From positions 37,327 to 101,326 of the forward strand of contig JALHLK010000014.1 in NCBI GenBank assembly GCA_022844565.1: a stretch of 64,000 nucleotides of DNA. Direction: 5' to 3'. Source of the stretch: Saprospiraceae bacterium (GTDB lineage: Bacteria; Bacteroidota; Bacteroidia; Chitinophagales; Saprospiraceae). Positions 53,664 through 62,790 of this stretch are shown here, piece after piece. The notes under the pieces were generated by a model. That model did not search any database and was not told where the DNA came from. It saw only the letters and a program-made list of their open reading frames with translations. Each line of letters begins with the position of its first letter. The first letter of the stretch is position 1. The position numbers and the translations under genes are program-made.

Positions 53664-54437
53664 AGTATCTTATTTTGAGAATTTTCAAATTTTAATGAAA
53701 TTATTAACCTATTTCAATTAAACCCAGATTAAGCATTAGAAATTAACTGTAAGAAAATTATGCTTCATATTAGTTTCGGTACTCAATTTTCCGTCCTCTA
53801 TGCAGCTAAGGCTGCATCTGCGGATGAAAATTTCCATGCTTCACTACTATTTTGCCTAATTTCCTTTCGAATAAAGTCCAATGCGTAATCTGGTTTAAAA
53901 GGGTAAAGTTAACATATTTTGAATTAATATTATATATCAAGGAAAAGATGACAACATTATTCGTTTTATGAATGTACCTTTGGCTTTCACTTCTTAATTG
54001 TTTTTTCTACATTAATCCCGAATTAAGCCTTAGAAATTTACCGGGTAGGATAACATCCAACGTGGTGAACTGCAAGAAAATATAAACTACCTAACTTACA
54101 GTTGTAATAGCTGTGACGGGTCGCCACAGTTTAAGACTAAATTGACTTGCGGACAATTTTTAACGTCTTTCATGTCCTAAATGCAGTTTTGACTGCTAAA
54201 ATTATTGGAGAAGCTAAAATCCAGTTGGTATTAGTTCACTGCTAAATTGATATTTCGGATATCAATTTTTTACACTGCTCATGTGCATCACAACTTTTTT
54301 GTCATATTTCCTCTTGAAACAAAGTCTAATGCGTAATTAGGGTTAATGGTGTATTCACATTACACTTTTATATTTTACACGTCTCATACTACATATTTAA
54401 GAAGTTTTATGGATATTTGCTGAAAATATAATTTGAA
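53664..54437. repeat. Long gap holding two related inverted-repeat elements
   Basis: The 774-bp gap has no credible gene. It contains two diverged copies of one element. Copy 1 runs from 53720 to 53896, and copy 2 from 54011 to 54347. Each is bounded by terminal inverted repeats of about 25 bp: AAACCCAGATTAAGCATTAG on the left of copy 1, whose right end reads complementary as AAACCAGATTACGCATTGG; ATTAATCCCGAATTAAGCC and ATTAACCCTAATTACGCATT for copy 2. The right 40 bp of both copies are also alike (TTTCCTTTCGAATAAAGTCC and TTTCCTCTTGAAACAAAGTC). The interiors have diverged and differ in length. Confidence 0.6.
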
Positions 54438-55007
54438 TTGTCCGATCATATAAAAAGAGCAGAACAGGCGAAAACGTTACGTGTTTTTAGAAAAATACAT
54501 CGCATTACGGGTGCGGGCTTGTTTGTATTTTTTTTTATTGTCGCTTTGACGGGTTTATTGCTTGGTTGGAAAAAAAATAGTAATGGCTATCTACTGCCTA
54601 ATACAGCAAAAGGTACTTCAGCAGAATTTAGAGATTGGCTACCATTAGATTCGCTTTATAATGAAGCAATTTTTGCAATTAAGACACAAAATGGAGTTGA
54701 TTATCCAATAGATTTAGACCGTTTAGACATTAATAAAGAAAAAGGGGTAGCTAAATTTATTTTTGATAAAGATTATTGGTCAGTTCAAATTGATGGAGCA
54801 ACAGCTAAGGTATTAAGCATCGATGTTAGGCGATCTGATTTTATCGAAAATGTACATGATGGTCTGATTATTGATAAGTTGACCAATAATAGTGCTTCTC
54901 TTTTCAAGTTATTCTATACTACCATTATGGGCTTGGCTCTTCTGACATTTACGATTACTGGCTTTTGGCTTTGGTATGGTCCAAAAAGGATGAGGAAGGG
55001 TAGTTAA
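54438..55007 (+). CDS. PepSY-associated transmembrane protein
   Basis: 189 residues. The only start after the in-frame stop at 54429 is the TTG at 54438; no ATG occurs before the last helix, so a TTG start seems real. An N-terminal membrane helix follows a basic stretch (RVFRKIHRITGAGLFVFFFIVALTGLLLGW), then an extracytoplasmic PepSY-like domain (about 65-130), and a second helix (LFYTTIMGLALLTFTITGFWLWYGPKRM). The H-R-I-T-G-x-x-L-F-x-F motif and the closing G-F-W-L-W-Y are typical. Larger relatives reduce ferric siderophores; this short form may be a relic or a partner protein. Confidence 0.82.
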   Translation: MSDHIKRAEQAKTLRVFRKIHRITGAGLFVFFFIVALTGLLLGWKKNSNGYLLPNTAKGTSAEFRDWLPLDSLYNEAIFAIKTQNGVDYPIDLDRLDINKEKGVAKFIFDKDYWSVQIDGATAKVLSIDVRRSDFIENVHDGLIIDKLTNNSASLFKLFYTTIMGLALLTFTITGFWLWYGPKRMRKGS

Positions 55008-55033
55008 TCATACTGATATTTTGAATGGAAAAT

Positions 55034-56803
55034 CTAGCTAAAAGTAAGTTTATGACTAAATGGAGTAACTCCTGTTATGTACACATGGTTTCCATTTGTT
55101 TTTAAGCTACCAAAGTGCGTACTATACCTTTCTCCTGCTAAGTCCTTAATTGAGTGATGAGCCACAACACCTGGACCAAATTGTATCGAGTCTCCATTAT
55201 TTTCAAATTTTCCAAAACCACTTTCCAAAAATTGTATATCATTTTCAGGCGAACTTGTTCCTGATAACTTACCTTGCTCATTAAAACACAATTCAATGGT
55301 TACCGGTACTCCTGCAAGACCCGTAACGTCAAACTGCAATTCACAGGTTCCATTATTTTCATTTAATGATACTTTTGTTTTCAAGGTTTTTAAGTTGCTA
55401 ATTGGTCTTTCTTCAAAGCTCATTTTATTCCAGAAACGGCCATCAACACTTTGTGATAATTTGTAATCCCCATCTACCTTTTTAAGGTTTTCGGGCAATG
55501 GCTGATAGTATGGCACTTCTAAGTTTTTGGAAAGCAAGTAACCTTTCTCTTCTTCTTTTATCCCTTCACTATAAAAATATCCCATTGAAAAAAAGGCAGA
55601 AGATAACCTGACATATTTCAAAATCGCTTGACCTTTTCTATATGCAAAAAAGTTTGGGCTATTTGACCTTCCTGAACCAATTACTAAGGGCCAGTCCACA
55701 CCACCAAAAAGTGTAGCTGCTGTTTGTCCTCTTCTAATACGAAGTAAATGTGAAGTGGAGACCAATTTTTTGTAATCTGTCACTAAAGGTTTCGGAGCAG
55801 GTAATTCTTGTTGTAAAATGGGTTCTTCTAAAAAATAAAAAAGTGCTTGTTGAACGATTTCTTTTTCAAATGAAGGTAAACTTTCAATATATTTTGCAAC
55901 AGCTGCAAAATCGCTATTATTGTCTTTTATGGCCATATAGCGATAGTTCAAATAATAGGGTGTAATGGATAATTGCTGATATTGATCTTGTCTGCGCGAG
56001 TCTGTAGTCACCAAATCGCCATTTGGCTCAATATAATAATAAACTAAATTGAGGTTTTTTCTAACTGGATTGAACAACTCTTGTTTATCCATCAGATGTG
56101 CAATTGTGATAAAAGCCGTATTTTCAACACGTGAATAGATACCACTCCTTTCTGGGTAATGCCCCTCATGATCATTAAAAACACCTTCGCTAAGCCATTC
56201 CTCTATTCTATTTACAAATCTTGGATTAGGGTATAAATCATTCACCTTTGCAAGGGCTGCGCAAATTACCCAACGGTGATTAGGTGTATGAACCCCTCCT
56301 GTCACTAATGCGTTACCACTTAGTAGTAAAAATGTTTTTATTTCTTCATTTACTTTAGTTAATGCGGATGATTTGTCTTTTTTCAAAATTTTTGCACCCG
56401 CTCCTAAAAGTTCAACTAAAAATGCTGTATCGGGAGGCGATTCCAAATTACCAAAATTCATCGTCCCGTCTACTGTTTGGAAGCGTTTCAAAACTTGTAT
56501 TAAAATCTCAAATTTTGATACGAGTTGTGGGTTTTGGTAATATTTAGAACCCTTTGAACAATAAGATGCGGCAAGTGTGGAAAAATCATTTCCGATCTTT
56601 CGGCTGAAATTTACAGAGTCAACTTGTATGCTTTTCAATAATTTACTGACCTGATTGTCGTTTTCAGTGATTAATCGCTTCATAAGATCGTCTGCAGGAA
56701 TCAGATTATTGTCAAATGATTGCAAACCATTTGACAATAATTGATTACTGAGTAGTGCCAAGGACGCAAGGGCCCCTGTTTTCAAAAATTTTTTTCTATT
56801 CAA
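55034..56803 (-). CDS. Tat-exported polysaccharide-lyase-like protein
   Basis: A 589-residue protein with a twin-arginine-like signal (MNRKKFLKTGALASLALLSN; one arginine plus K-K, so a weaker match). Residues about 80-330 are helical and look like an (alpha/alpha)-toroid: LVTGGVHTPNHRWVICAALAKVNDLYP, then NDHEGHYPERSGIYSRVENTAFITIAHL and DLVTTDSRRQDQYQQL. The rest is beta-rich. This two-domain plan recalls heparinase- and alginate-lyase-like proteins, and N-H-R-W, H-x-x-E-R and S-R-R-Q-D are strikingly conserved-looking. I cannot name a characterised family. It is last in the MIOX-SusC-SusD transcript, 61 nt after susD. Confidence 0.7.
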   Translation of the reverse strand: MNRKKFLKTGALASLALLSNQLLSNGLQSFDNNLIPADDLMKRLITENDNQVSKLLKSIQVDSVNFSRKIGNDFSTLAASYCSKGSKYYQNPQLVSKFEILIQVLKRFQTVDGTMNFGNLESPPDTAFLVELLGAGAKILKKDKSSALTKVNEEIKTFLLLSGNALVTGGVHTPNHRWVICAALAKVNDLYPNPRFVNRIEEWLSEGVFNDHEGHYPERSGIYSRVENTAFITIAHLMDKQELFNPVRKNLNLVYYYIEPNGDLVTTDSRRQDQYQQLSITPYYLNYRYMAIKDNNSDFAAVAKYIESLPSFEKEIVQQALFYFLEEPILQQELPAPKPLVTDYKKLVSTSHLLRIRRGQTAATLFGGVDWPLVIGSGRSNSPNFFAYRKGQAILKYVRLSSAFFSMGYFYSEGIKEEEKGYLLSKNLEVPYYQPLPENLKKVDGDYKLSQSVDGRFWNKMSFEERPISNLKTLKTKVSLNENNGTCELQFDVTGLAGVPVTIELCFNEQGKLSGTSSPENDIQFLESGFGKFENNGDSIQFGPGVVAHHSIKDLAGERYSTHFGSLKTNGNHVYITGVTPFSHKLTFS

Positions 56804-56864
56804 AGTGTTATAATTTTAACCGTCAAGGCACTAACAAATGATATCTTTAGCTGCCAAGACTTGA

Positions 56865-58535
56865 TTAATACCCTGGGTTTTGAACAAGTTTTGGATTAGC
56901 CAAAAACGCTGATTGAGGAATTGGCAAAAGTCTTTTGAATACATCCTTACTGGTTTTAAGTCCCCACGTACCTTCATACTTACCAAAACGAATCATGTCA
57001 TTTCTTCTCCAGCTTTCCCATGACATTTCTCTTGCTCTTTCGGCATAGATACTGTCTAATGTGACACTCGTCCAAGCGGGTGCTGTTGTACGTCTTGATC
57101 TCAATGAATTTACTAAAGAGAGGGCAGTTTGACCACCCGTAGCAGTGCCTCCTCTAAGTATAGCTTCAGCCTTCATTAGGATGATATCCGACAAACGGAA
57201 AATTGGAATATCATTATTTTGATTTCGATTAGTCACGTTTGTAAAATCTGGTAAAAACTTAATATTTCTTGTACCCATATTCCAAGCTATCTCGTCATTA
57301 CCACAATCCATCGTATTTACATTTTGTCTGAGAGAGAACGTTGGAGAGAATTCTAAATGGTACGTTACAGCGGCACCTCCATCGGCACCTGTATAAAATT
57401 GATCAAATCCTTTTTTAGTCGTTCTTACTAGGATTGGACTGCCGTCTTGCCAGTATTGTTTACCACTCAACCATTGCTGATTTCGAATATCAAGTGAGTC
57501 ATTAAAATTAGCAAGGTATTCTGGTAATGTCATTCTTGGACCACTTGGTCTACTATTCACTAAACCATTACCTGAGGTTAAGTTCATAATCGGATTTACA
57601 TTAGTACCAGGTGTAGAACCTGAATACCTGTATCGAATACCTAAATTCCTATTTAAATCATATCGAGCGTGAAACATATTACCTGATACTGCTGCATCGT
57701 ACGGTATTGCAAAAATGAATTCTTTAAAAGAAGGTCCATTATTGGGAGCAAACATATTAAAATACGTTGCTCTATTTTCTATAGCAAATAAACTACCTCC
57801 TCCTGCATTGATCACTTCGTCGCATGCAGCTATGGCTTCATTCCATCTTGCAGTACCTGTGTATACTTGAGCATTTAAGTATATTTTTGCTAATAAAGCG
57901 TTGGCTACATGTTTGTTAGGTTTGCCATATAAAGCTCCGCCACTTACTGCACTTAAGTCAGGAATTGCAGCTTTTAATTCAGACTCAATAAAAGTAAAAA
58001 TCTGTTGTCTAGTAGAATTAGTCTTTAATTCTTTTGATCCAAAAGTTACATCCAAGGCTACATTACCAAATAAGTCCATCATGTAAAAGTACGCCAAAGC
58101 CCTCATGGTCTTCATTTCTGCAATACTTTGTTTTTTTTGTTGGCCTTCCGGTGCACTTTCTAATGTGAAAAGAATTTGATTAGAAAGTCCTACGAGATCG
58201 GATAGATAATTCCACGCACCATTGATCAATGCATTGTCTTTGTTCCATGTATGATAGTGTAACTCCATAAACCTTCCGCCATCAAACCAGTTACCCCCGT
58301 ACGCTGGTTGTACTGATTCGTCCGTAGTATGACTGAGCACTTGCCAAAAACCAATTGCGAAGTCACTTCTCAATCTGGTATAAACAGGACCCATCAGGGA
58401 ATTAAATTGAGCTGGGGTAGTTGGGTAAACTTCTGGTGTAAGTTGAGATTGTACATCTACACCTATATCATGACAAGCATTGAATGTCATCGCAGTAAAT
58501 AGCAAGCCTAAAATAAATTGATTACTTTTTTTCAT
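56865..58535 (-). CDS. SusD/RagB-family substrate-binding lipoprotein
   Basis: A 556-residue outer-membrane lipoprotein (lipobox region MTFNACHDIGV, cysteine near residue 21). The SusD helical framework is clear: LTPEVYPTTPAQFNSLMGPVYTRLRSDF, the TPR-like KKQSIAEMKTMRALAYFYMMDLFGNVALDVTF, and the closing RLSDIILMKAEAILRGG and IYAERAREMSWESWRRNDMIRFGKYEG and KRLLPIPQSAFLANPKLVQNPGY. It binds the substrate at the cell surface and lids the SusC porter, whose gene is 42 nt upstream. The ligand is not predictable from sequence; the operon context suggests an inositol- or uronate-containing compound. Confidence 0.95.
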   Translation of the reverse strand: MKKSNQFILGLLFTAMTFNACHDIGVDVQSQLTPEVYPTTPAQFNSLMGPVYTRLRSDFAIGFWQVLSHTTDESVQPAYGGNWFDGGRFMELHYHTWNKDNALINGAWNYLSDLVGLSNQILFTLESAPEGQQKKQSIAEMKTMRALAYFYMMDLFGNVALDVTFGSKELKTNSTRQQIFTFIESELKAAIPDLSAVSGGALYGKPNKHVANALLAKIYLNAQVYTGTARWNEAIAACDEVINAGGGSLFAIENRATYFNMFAPNNGPSFKEFIFAIPYDAAVSGNMFHARYDLNRNLGIRYRYSGSTPGTNVNPIMNLTSGNGLVNSRPSGPRMTLPEYLANFNDSLDIRNQQWLSGKQYWQDGSPILVRTTKKGFDQFYTGADGGAAVTYHLEFSPTFSLRQNVNTMDCGNDEIAWNMGTRNIKFLPDFTNVTNRNQNNDIPIFRLSDIILMKAEAILRGGTATGGQTALSLVNSLRSRRTTAPAWTSVTLDSIYAERAREMSWESWRRNDMIRFGKYEGTWGLKTSKDVFKRLLPIPQSAFLANPKLVQNPGY

Positions 58536-58577
58536 TATTTTTTAATTTAAATTGTAATTTCTACTTAAATTTTTGTT

Positions 58578-61500
58578 TTAAAATGACGCATTTATACCAA
58601 ACATCATAACTCTCGTCTTAGGAAAGAAATTATTATTATCTACACCTGGGGCGATACCTCCTTGGTTAATTTCTGGATCGATACCAGAATATCCAGTAAT
58701 AGTCATTAAGTTTTCACCAGTTAGATAAAATCTTAGTGAATTTATTCCTTTGATCTTTGATGATACGGTGTACCCAAGCGTAGCATTATCTAATCGAACA
58801 TAATCACCTCGCTCAATGAATCGGTTTGAAAAAAAGCTATTTCTTGCATCACCTACTTTATCTTCAGCGGTCAAATCAGCAGAAAGATTGCTTGTAGCCG
58901 CATTGGGTGTATAGAAGAGATTCGCTTTTGTGACATTAAATATCTGATTGCCAAAAACACCCCGGAAGAACACATTAAAATCAAATTGTTTATACATAAT
59001 TGAGTTGCTCCAGCCCACTAATAATTTAGGTTGGGCATTTCCTAAAAAGAAGTAATCAGAACCATTTAAAGGAACGGTCGTAATTGATTCGTCTTTCTTC
59101 CTAAATTGTGACAGTCCAGCTGCATTTTTACCTTCATAATCAAAAGAGAAAAATTGACCAATAGGGTATCCTACTTTTAATATTTGTAAAGTAGCTCCTG
59201 TTTGCCCAGAACCTCGAGGTCGAGTATACAAAAGAGAATCACTATTTGAAAATTCTGTAGATAAGTTTGTGATTTCATTTTTATTGGCAGCTAAGTTTAG
59301 AGTAGTTGTCCAAGAGAAGTTATCAGTTAAAACAGGCATAACATTTAATAAAACTTCCACGCCTCTATTGCTGATAGAACCCCCATTTGCTAAGATACTG
59401 CCTCCTGGTATAAGCGATCTACTTAGATTAACATTATTGAAAATCATGTCGTTGGTACTTTTATCATATAAGTCTATAGACCCACTAACTACATTTTTTT
59501 TAAAGCTAAAATCAAGTCCTATATTGGCTGTGGCTGTTTTTTCCCATCTTAGGTTAGGATTGGGTGCCTTGATAGGTCCGTAAGCATTTTCTTGTTTACC
59601 ATTGTCGTAATAAGTACCCGTGATACCATAAATCAATTGTGCATCATATTGGGAAATGCCTTCAGAATTTCCTGTCACACCATAACTCATTCTCAGTTTA
59701 AGATCAGATAATAAGTTTTGATTAGCCATAAATTTTTCTTTGGTTATTCTCCATGCAGCACCCACTGATGGGAAGTATCCCCACTGATAATTTGCTCCAA
59801 AAACAGAGCCTCCATCTCGTCTAATGGATGCTTGTATCAAATATTTATCATCATAGCCATAATTGACTCTGGCAAAGTCAGAAATTAGTAATCGCTCTTC
59901 CAAACCACCAGCTAAGTTGATACGAAAGTTGGATAATCCATATGGGTTTCCTAATGCAAAATTGTTAAAACCTGTAAAGTCTGAAGGGAAATTAGTACTT
60001 GATGACTCAATTCCGTCATTTGAAATCGTATTTATCCATGAATAGCCCAAAACAGCGTTAAAATTATGAGCACCAAATGTTTTATCCCAATTCACAAAAG
60101 TTTCTAAATTGTTTTGAGTTCTCTCATATATACTTTTATACGCAGATCCGTTTATTCCAAAAAGATTTCCTACTAAAGATGCACCTCCAAGACCTGGATC
60201 AGGATTGGTAAAAAATTGACTTGCACTATAGTTTCCGAAATAACTATTGTAGTATTGTTGAGATTTGCTAGTAAGTTTTTGTTGAGAAAGAAGTAAATTA
60301 TAAGTTAAACCAAAGGGCAGCTTCACCTCAGTATTAAAACTAGCTAAAAGGCTATTTAAATTATTAGTGTGTTTTGCATTGTCAATCAAAGCGACAGGAT
60401 TAAAATATCCCGGAATATTATAATTTTCAAACCATGTACCATTTTCTGTAAAAACTGGAGAAACAGGTAAATGGTTTGAAACTTGTTCTAAGACAGTATT
60501 CAATAAAGGAACCAAATTGCCATTTGTTTGGGAGTTTGAAACATTTAAGGAAAATTTTACCTTGTCATTAAATGCTTTTTGATCAAGATTTAATCTGGCT
60601 ATAATTCTCTCTTGGCTACTTCCTTTCATGATACCTTCTTTATTGACATAGTTTAAACTCGCAGCATAAGTACTATTTTCATTGCCACCACTAAAAGAAA
60701 TATTGTGGTTGTGTGACAATGCACTACTTCGCATTACAGCGTCTTGCCAATTGGTATCAGCACCCAAGTCGTCTATAGGATTGTAGGACAGCCCTTGAGA
60801 TGCTAAATATGCTCTATGCTGTGATGCATCCATTAAATTAAGGCGGCTACTCACGTTCTCCACCCCAGCAAATCCGTTGTAAGTGACTTGTGTTTGGCCT
60901 TTACGACCTTTTTTTGTTGTCACCATAATTACACCAGCCGCTGCTCTATTACCATAGATAGCGGTTGCTGCAGCATCTTTTAAGATATCGATTGAGGCAA
61001 TATCTGCCGGAGCAACGAGTGAAATATCTCCTCCCGGTACACCATCGATTACATAAAAAGGACCTGAAGGACTATTGATCGTTGAAGCTCCTCTAAGTAC
61101 AATTGCTGCAGGTCTGTTAGGGTCTCCACTAGCCGTAATGTTAAGACCAGCTACCTTACCTTGAAGTAGTCGCCCTACGTCCGTAATTGCACCACTATTC
61201 AAGTCTCTTGGTTGTAAAGAAGCAACCGAACTGGATAAACTCTGCTTTTTAGTAGTACCATACCCAACTACTACCACATCACTTAAGGCAATAACATCAT
61301 CTTCCAAAACTACTTCGTAATTAGACGATGGAGTAACAACGACTTCCTTTGTCGAATAGGATATTGACCTAAATATTAAGATATCTCCTTCCTTAGCTTG
61401 TAAGGTGAAGTTACCATCAATATCGGTAACAGTGGCTTCACTACCAGATTTGACCAAAACCACTACACCAATGAGTGTCTCTCCGTTTTTATCTTTAACT

Positions 61501-61613
61501 TGACCCGTTATGCTCTTTTTGTTGAGCTGCTGTGCATTCAACAAAAATGGCAATATCACAAAGATCAGTGACAAAAGTTTTATTTTGTTTTGTACTTTTA
61601 AAATAACTCTCAT
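58578..61613 (-). CDS. SusC/RagA-family TonB-dependent outer-membrane transporter
   Basis: A 1011-residue SusC protein. It has a signal peptide (to about residue 27), an N-terminal carboxypeptidase-like domain (KSITGQVKDKNGETLIGVVVLVKSG), and a TonB-box-like DVVVVGYGTTKKQSLSSSVASL. The plug domain includes LLQGKVAGLNITASGDPNRPAAIVLRGASTIN and ATAIYGNRAAAGVIMVTTKKG, the classic SusC tag. A 22-strand barrel ends in GINASF with the terminal aromatic. It imports the SusD-bound ligand using TonB energy. No promoter is apparent in the 62-nt gap after MIOX, so it is read from the MIOX promoter. Confidence 0.96.
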   Translation of the reverse strand: MRVILKVQNKIKLLSLIFVILPFLLNAQQLNKKSITGQVKDKNGETLIGVVVLVKSGSEATVTDIDGNFTLQAKEGDILIFRSISYSTKEVVVTPSSNYEVVLEDDVIALSDVVVVGYGTTKKQSLSSSVASLQPRDLNSGAITDVGRLLQGKVAGLNITASGDPNRPAAIVLRGASTINSPSGPFYVIDGVPGGDISLVAPADIASIDILKDAAATAIYGNRAAAGVIMVTTKKGRKGQTQVTYNGFAGVENVSSRLNLMDASQHRAYLASQGLSYNPIDDLGADTNWQDAVMRSSALSHNHNISFSGGNENSTYAASLNYVNKEGIMKGSSQERIIARLNLDQKAFNDKVKFSLNVSNSQTNGNLVPLLNTVLEQVSNHLPVSPVFTENGTWFENYNIPGYFNPVALIDNAKHTNNLNSLLASFNTEVKLPFGLTYNLLLSQQKLTSKSQQYYNSYFGNYSASQFFTNPDPGLGGASLVGNLFGINGSAYKSIYERTQNNLETFVNWDKTFGAHNFNAVLGYSWINTISNDGIESSSTNFPSDFTGFNNFALGNPYGLSNFRINLAGGLEERLLISDFARVNYGYDDKYLIQASIRRDGGSVFGANYQWGYFPSVGAAWRITKEKFMANQNLLSDLKLRMSYGVTGNSEGISQYDAQLIYGITGTYYDNGKQENAYGPIKAPNPNLRWEKTATANIGLDFSFKKNVVSGSIDLYDKSTNDMIFNNVNLSRSLIPGGSILANGGSISNRGVEVLLNVMPVLTDNFSWTTTLNLAANKNEITNLSTEFSNSDSLLYTRPRGSGQTGATLQILKVGYPIGQFFSFDYEGKNAAGLSQFRKKDESITTVPLNGSDYFFLGNAQPKLLVGWSNSIMYKQFDFNVFFRGVFGNQIFNVTKANLFYTPNAATSNLSADLTAEDKVGDARNSFFSNRFIERGDYVRLDNATLGYTVSSKIKGINSLRFYLTGENLMTITGYSGIDPEINQGGIAPGVDNNNFFPKTRVMMFGINASF

Positions 61614-61675
61614 AAATAACTTTTTTTTTGATTATCGAATGTTTTGAATTTCTACTTTTGTAAAATCTCTTTTAC

Positions 61676-62566
61676 TTAAAATTTTAATGTGGCTGGTAAA
61701 TAGCTTTTCACCAAATTTTCGTAGTATGGTTGTAGCTCTTCCCAATTGGGTGCAATTGGGGTTTTTGAATATAAATCATATGGATTAAAAAGGTTGACCC
61801 ATTTAAGCATTTCCCTATCTTGATCATCTAATAAATAATCATATTCACCTTCTCGATGCCATGCATAAAATGAGTGGTACCTTAACATATATAGTCCTTC
61901 TTGAGGAATATAATCTTTAAGCATATTATAGACATACTCATCATGACCCCATGACATATGTACATTTTTCAAACCACATCCTTTCTCATAGATGCCGTAT
62001 TTTGAATTTAATTTACTGTCATTATAGTCTGGGTTTTGTTGAAAAAACTCTGGATAGACTATTTTATCAGAGTAAGCACACCCCACCGGAAAAGTATCCC
62101 CTACTACTGCCCACTGAGGTTCTCCAAAAAGACATAAAACTTTACCCATATCGTGCATTAATCCTGTGAGTACCATCCAATCAGGATGCCCATCAGCGCG
62201 TATAGCCTCAGAAGTCTGCAATAAATGTTGAAATTGGTCTAAGTCGGTATCAGGATCAGAATCGTCTACCAATTCATTTAAAAAGTCAAATGCTTTCCAA
62301 ACTGGCATTTCTTTTTTATCAAACTTTAAAAAATCAGCTCTTTTTTGATTTACAAAATCCAATGTCTGATAGGTATGGTTCAGTCGATAAAACTCTTTGA
62401 CCGTATCCCTAGCTGGTTCATCATAATTTCGATAATCTTCTTTTGTCTTTTCTACAGCTTTAACACCAGGTTCTGGATATCTTTCGATGACCGCATCTTC
62501 CCATTCATCAAGACTTTTTAGAGGGTTCATTTCTAAAGATGTAAATGTGCTATTAACTTCTTCCAT
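61676..62566 (-). CDS. myo-Inositol oxygenase
   Basis: A 296-residue MIOX, near the length of the 285-residue mammalian enzyme. All six diiron ligands are found with spacing close to that of human MIOX: H114, H138-D139 (LMHDMGK), H208 (SWGHDEY), H231 (YHSFYAWH) and D264 (NPYDLYSK). K142 of HDMGK matches the substrate lysine. It uses O2 to open myo-inositol to D-glucuronate in the cytoplasm. It is the first gene of an operon with SusC, SusD and a lyase-like protein, and is divergent from a LacI-type regulator. MIOX is best known from eukaryotes and is uncommon in bacteria. Confidence 0.95.
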   Translation of the reverse strand: MEEVNSTFTSLEMNPLKSLDEWEDAVIERYPEPGVKAVEKTKEDYRNYDEPARDTVKEFYRLNHTYQTLDFVNQKRADFLKFDKKEMPVWKAFDFLNELVDDSDPDTDLDQFQHLLQTSEAIRADGHPDWMVLTGLMHDMGKVLCLFGEPQWAVVGDTFPVGCAYSDKIVYPEFFQQNPDYNDSKLNSKYGIYEKGCGLKNVHMSWGHDEYVYNMLKDYIPQEGLYMLRYHSFYAWHREGEYDYLLDDQDREMLKWVNLFNPYDLYSKTPIAPNWEELQPYYENLVKSYLPATLKF

Positions 62567-62601
62567 ATAGAATTTATTATTTTGTTAGCGATTTGAAAAG
62601 C

Positions 62602-62633
62602 CAAATATAGATCGTAATTTTTTACACTATCAA
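62602..62633 (-). promoter_or_regulatory. Promoter of the MIOX-SusCD operon
   Basis: On the minus strand TTG (62633-62631), a 21-nt spacer and TATATTTG (62609-62602) give a full Bacteroidota promoter, placing the start about 30 nt before the MIOX ATG. Confidence 0.68.
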
Positions 62634-62652
62634 TTAACCTTTGAATTATTTG

Positions 62653-62666
62653 CGAAACCGATTTCG
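62653..62666. promoter_or_regulatory. LacI-type operator between MIOX and lacI-family gene
   Basis: CGAAACCGATTTCG is palindromic apart from the two positions next to the centre, with the central CG typical of LacI-family sites; outer TT/AA bases extend the symmetry. It lies 20 bp upstream of the MIOX -33 box, in the only shared intergenic region, so the divergent regulator is the likely binder. Repression, activation or autoregulation are all possible from this position. Confidence 0.6.
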
Positions 62667-62790
62667 TAATTTTAACTAAAAAATGGGGGTAATAAACTAT
62701 TGAAGACGTTTATATGATAATCGTTGAATCTATTTAGGTGGAAAATTCGAATAGTGATTACAACATTGAAAAAAATTATAATTTTACTAA

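Noticed and set aside
53664..54437. Search for a structured RNA such as tmRNA, RNase P RNA or 6S RNA in the long gap
   Set aside because: No hallmark sequences of these RNAs were seen; inverted-repeat elements explain the structure better.
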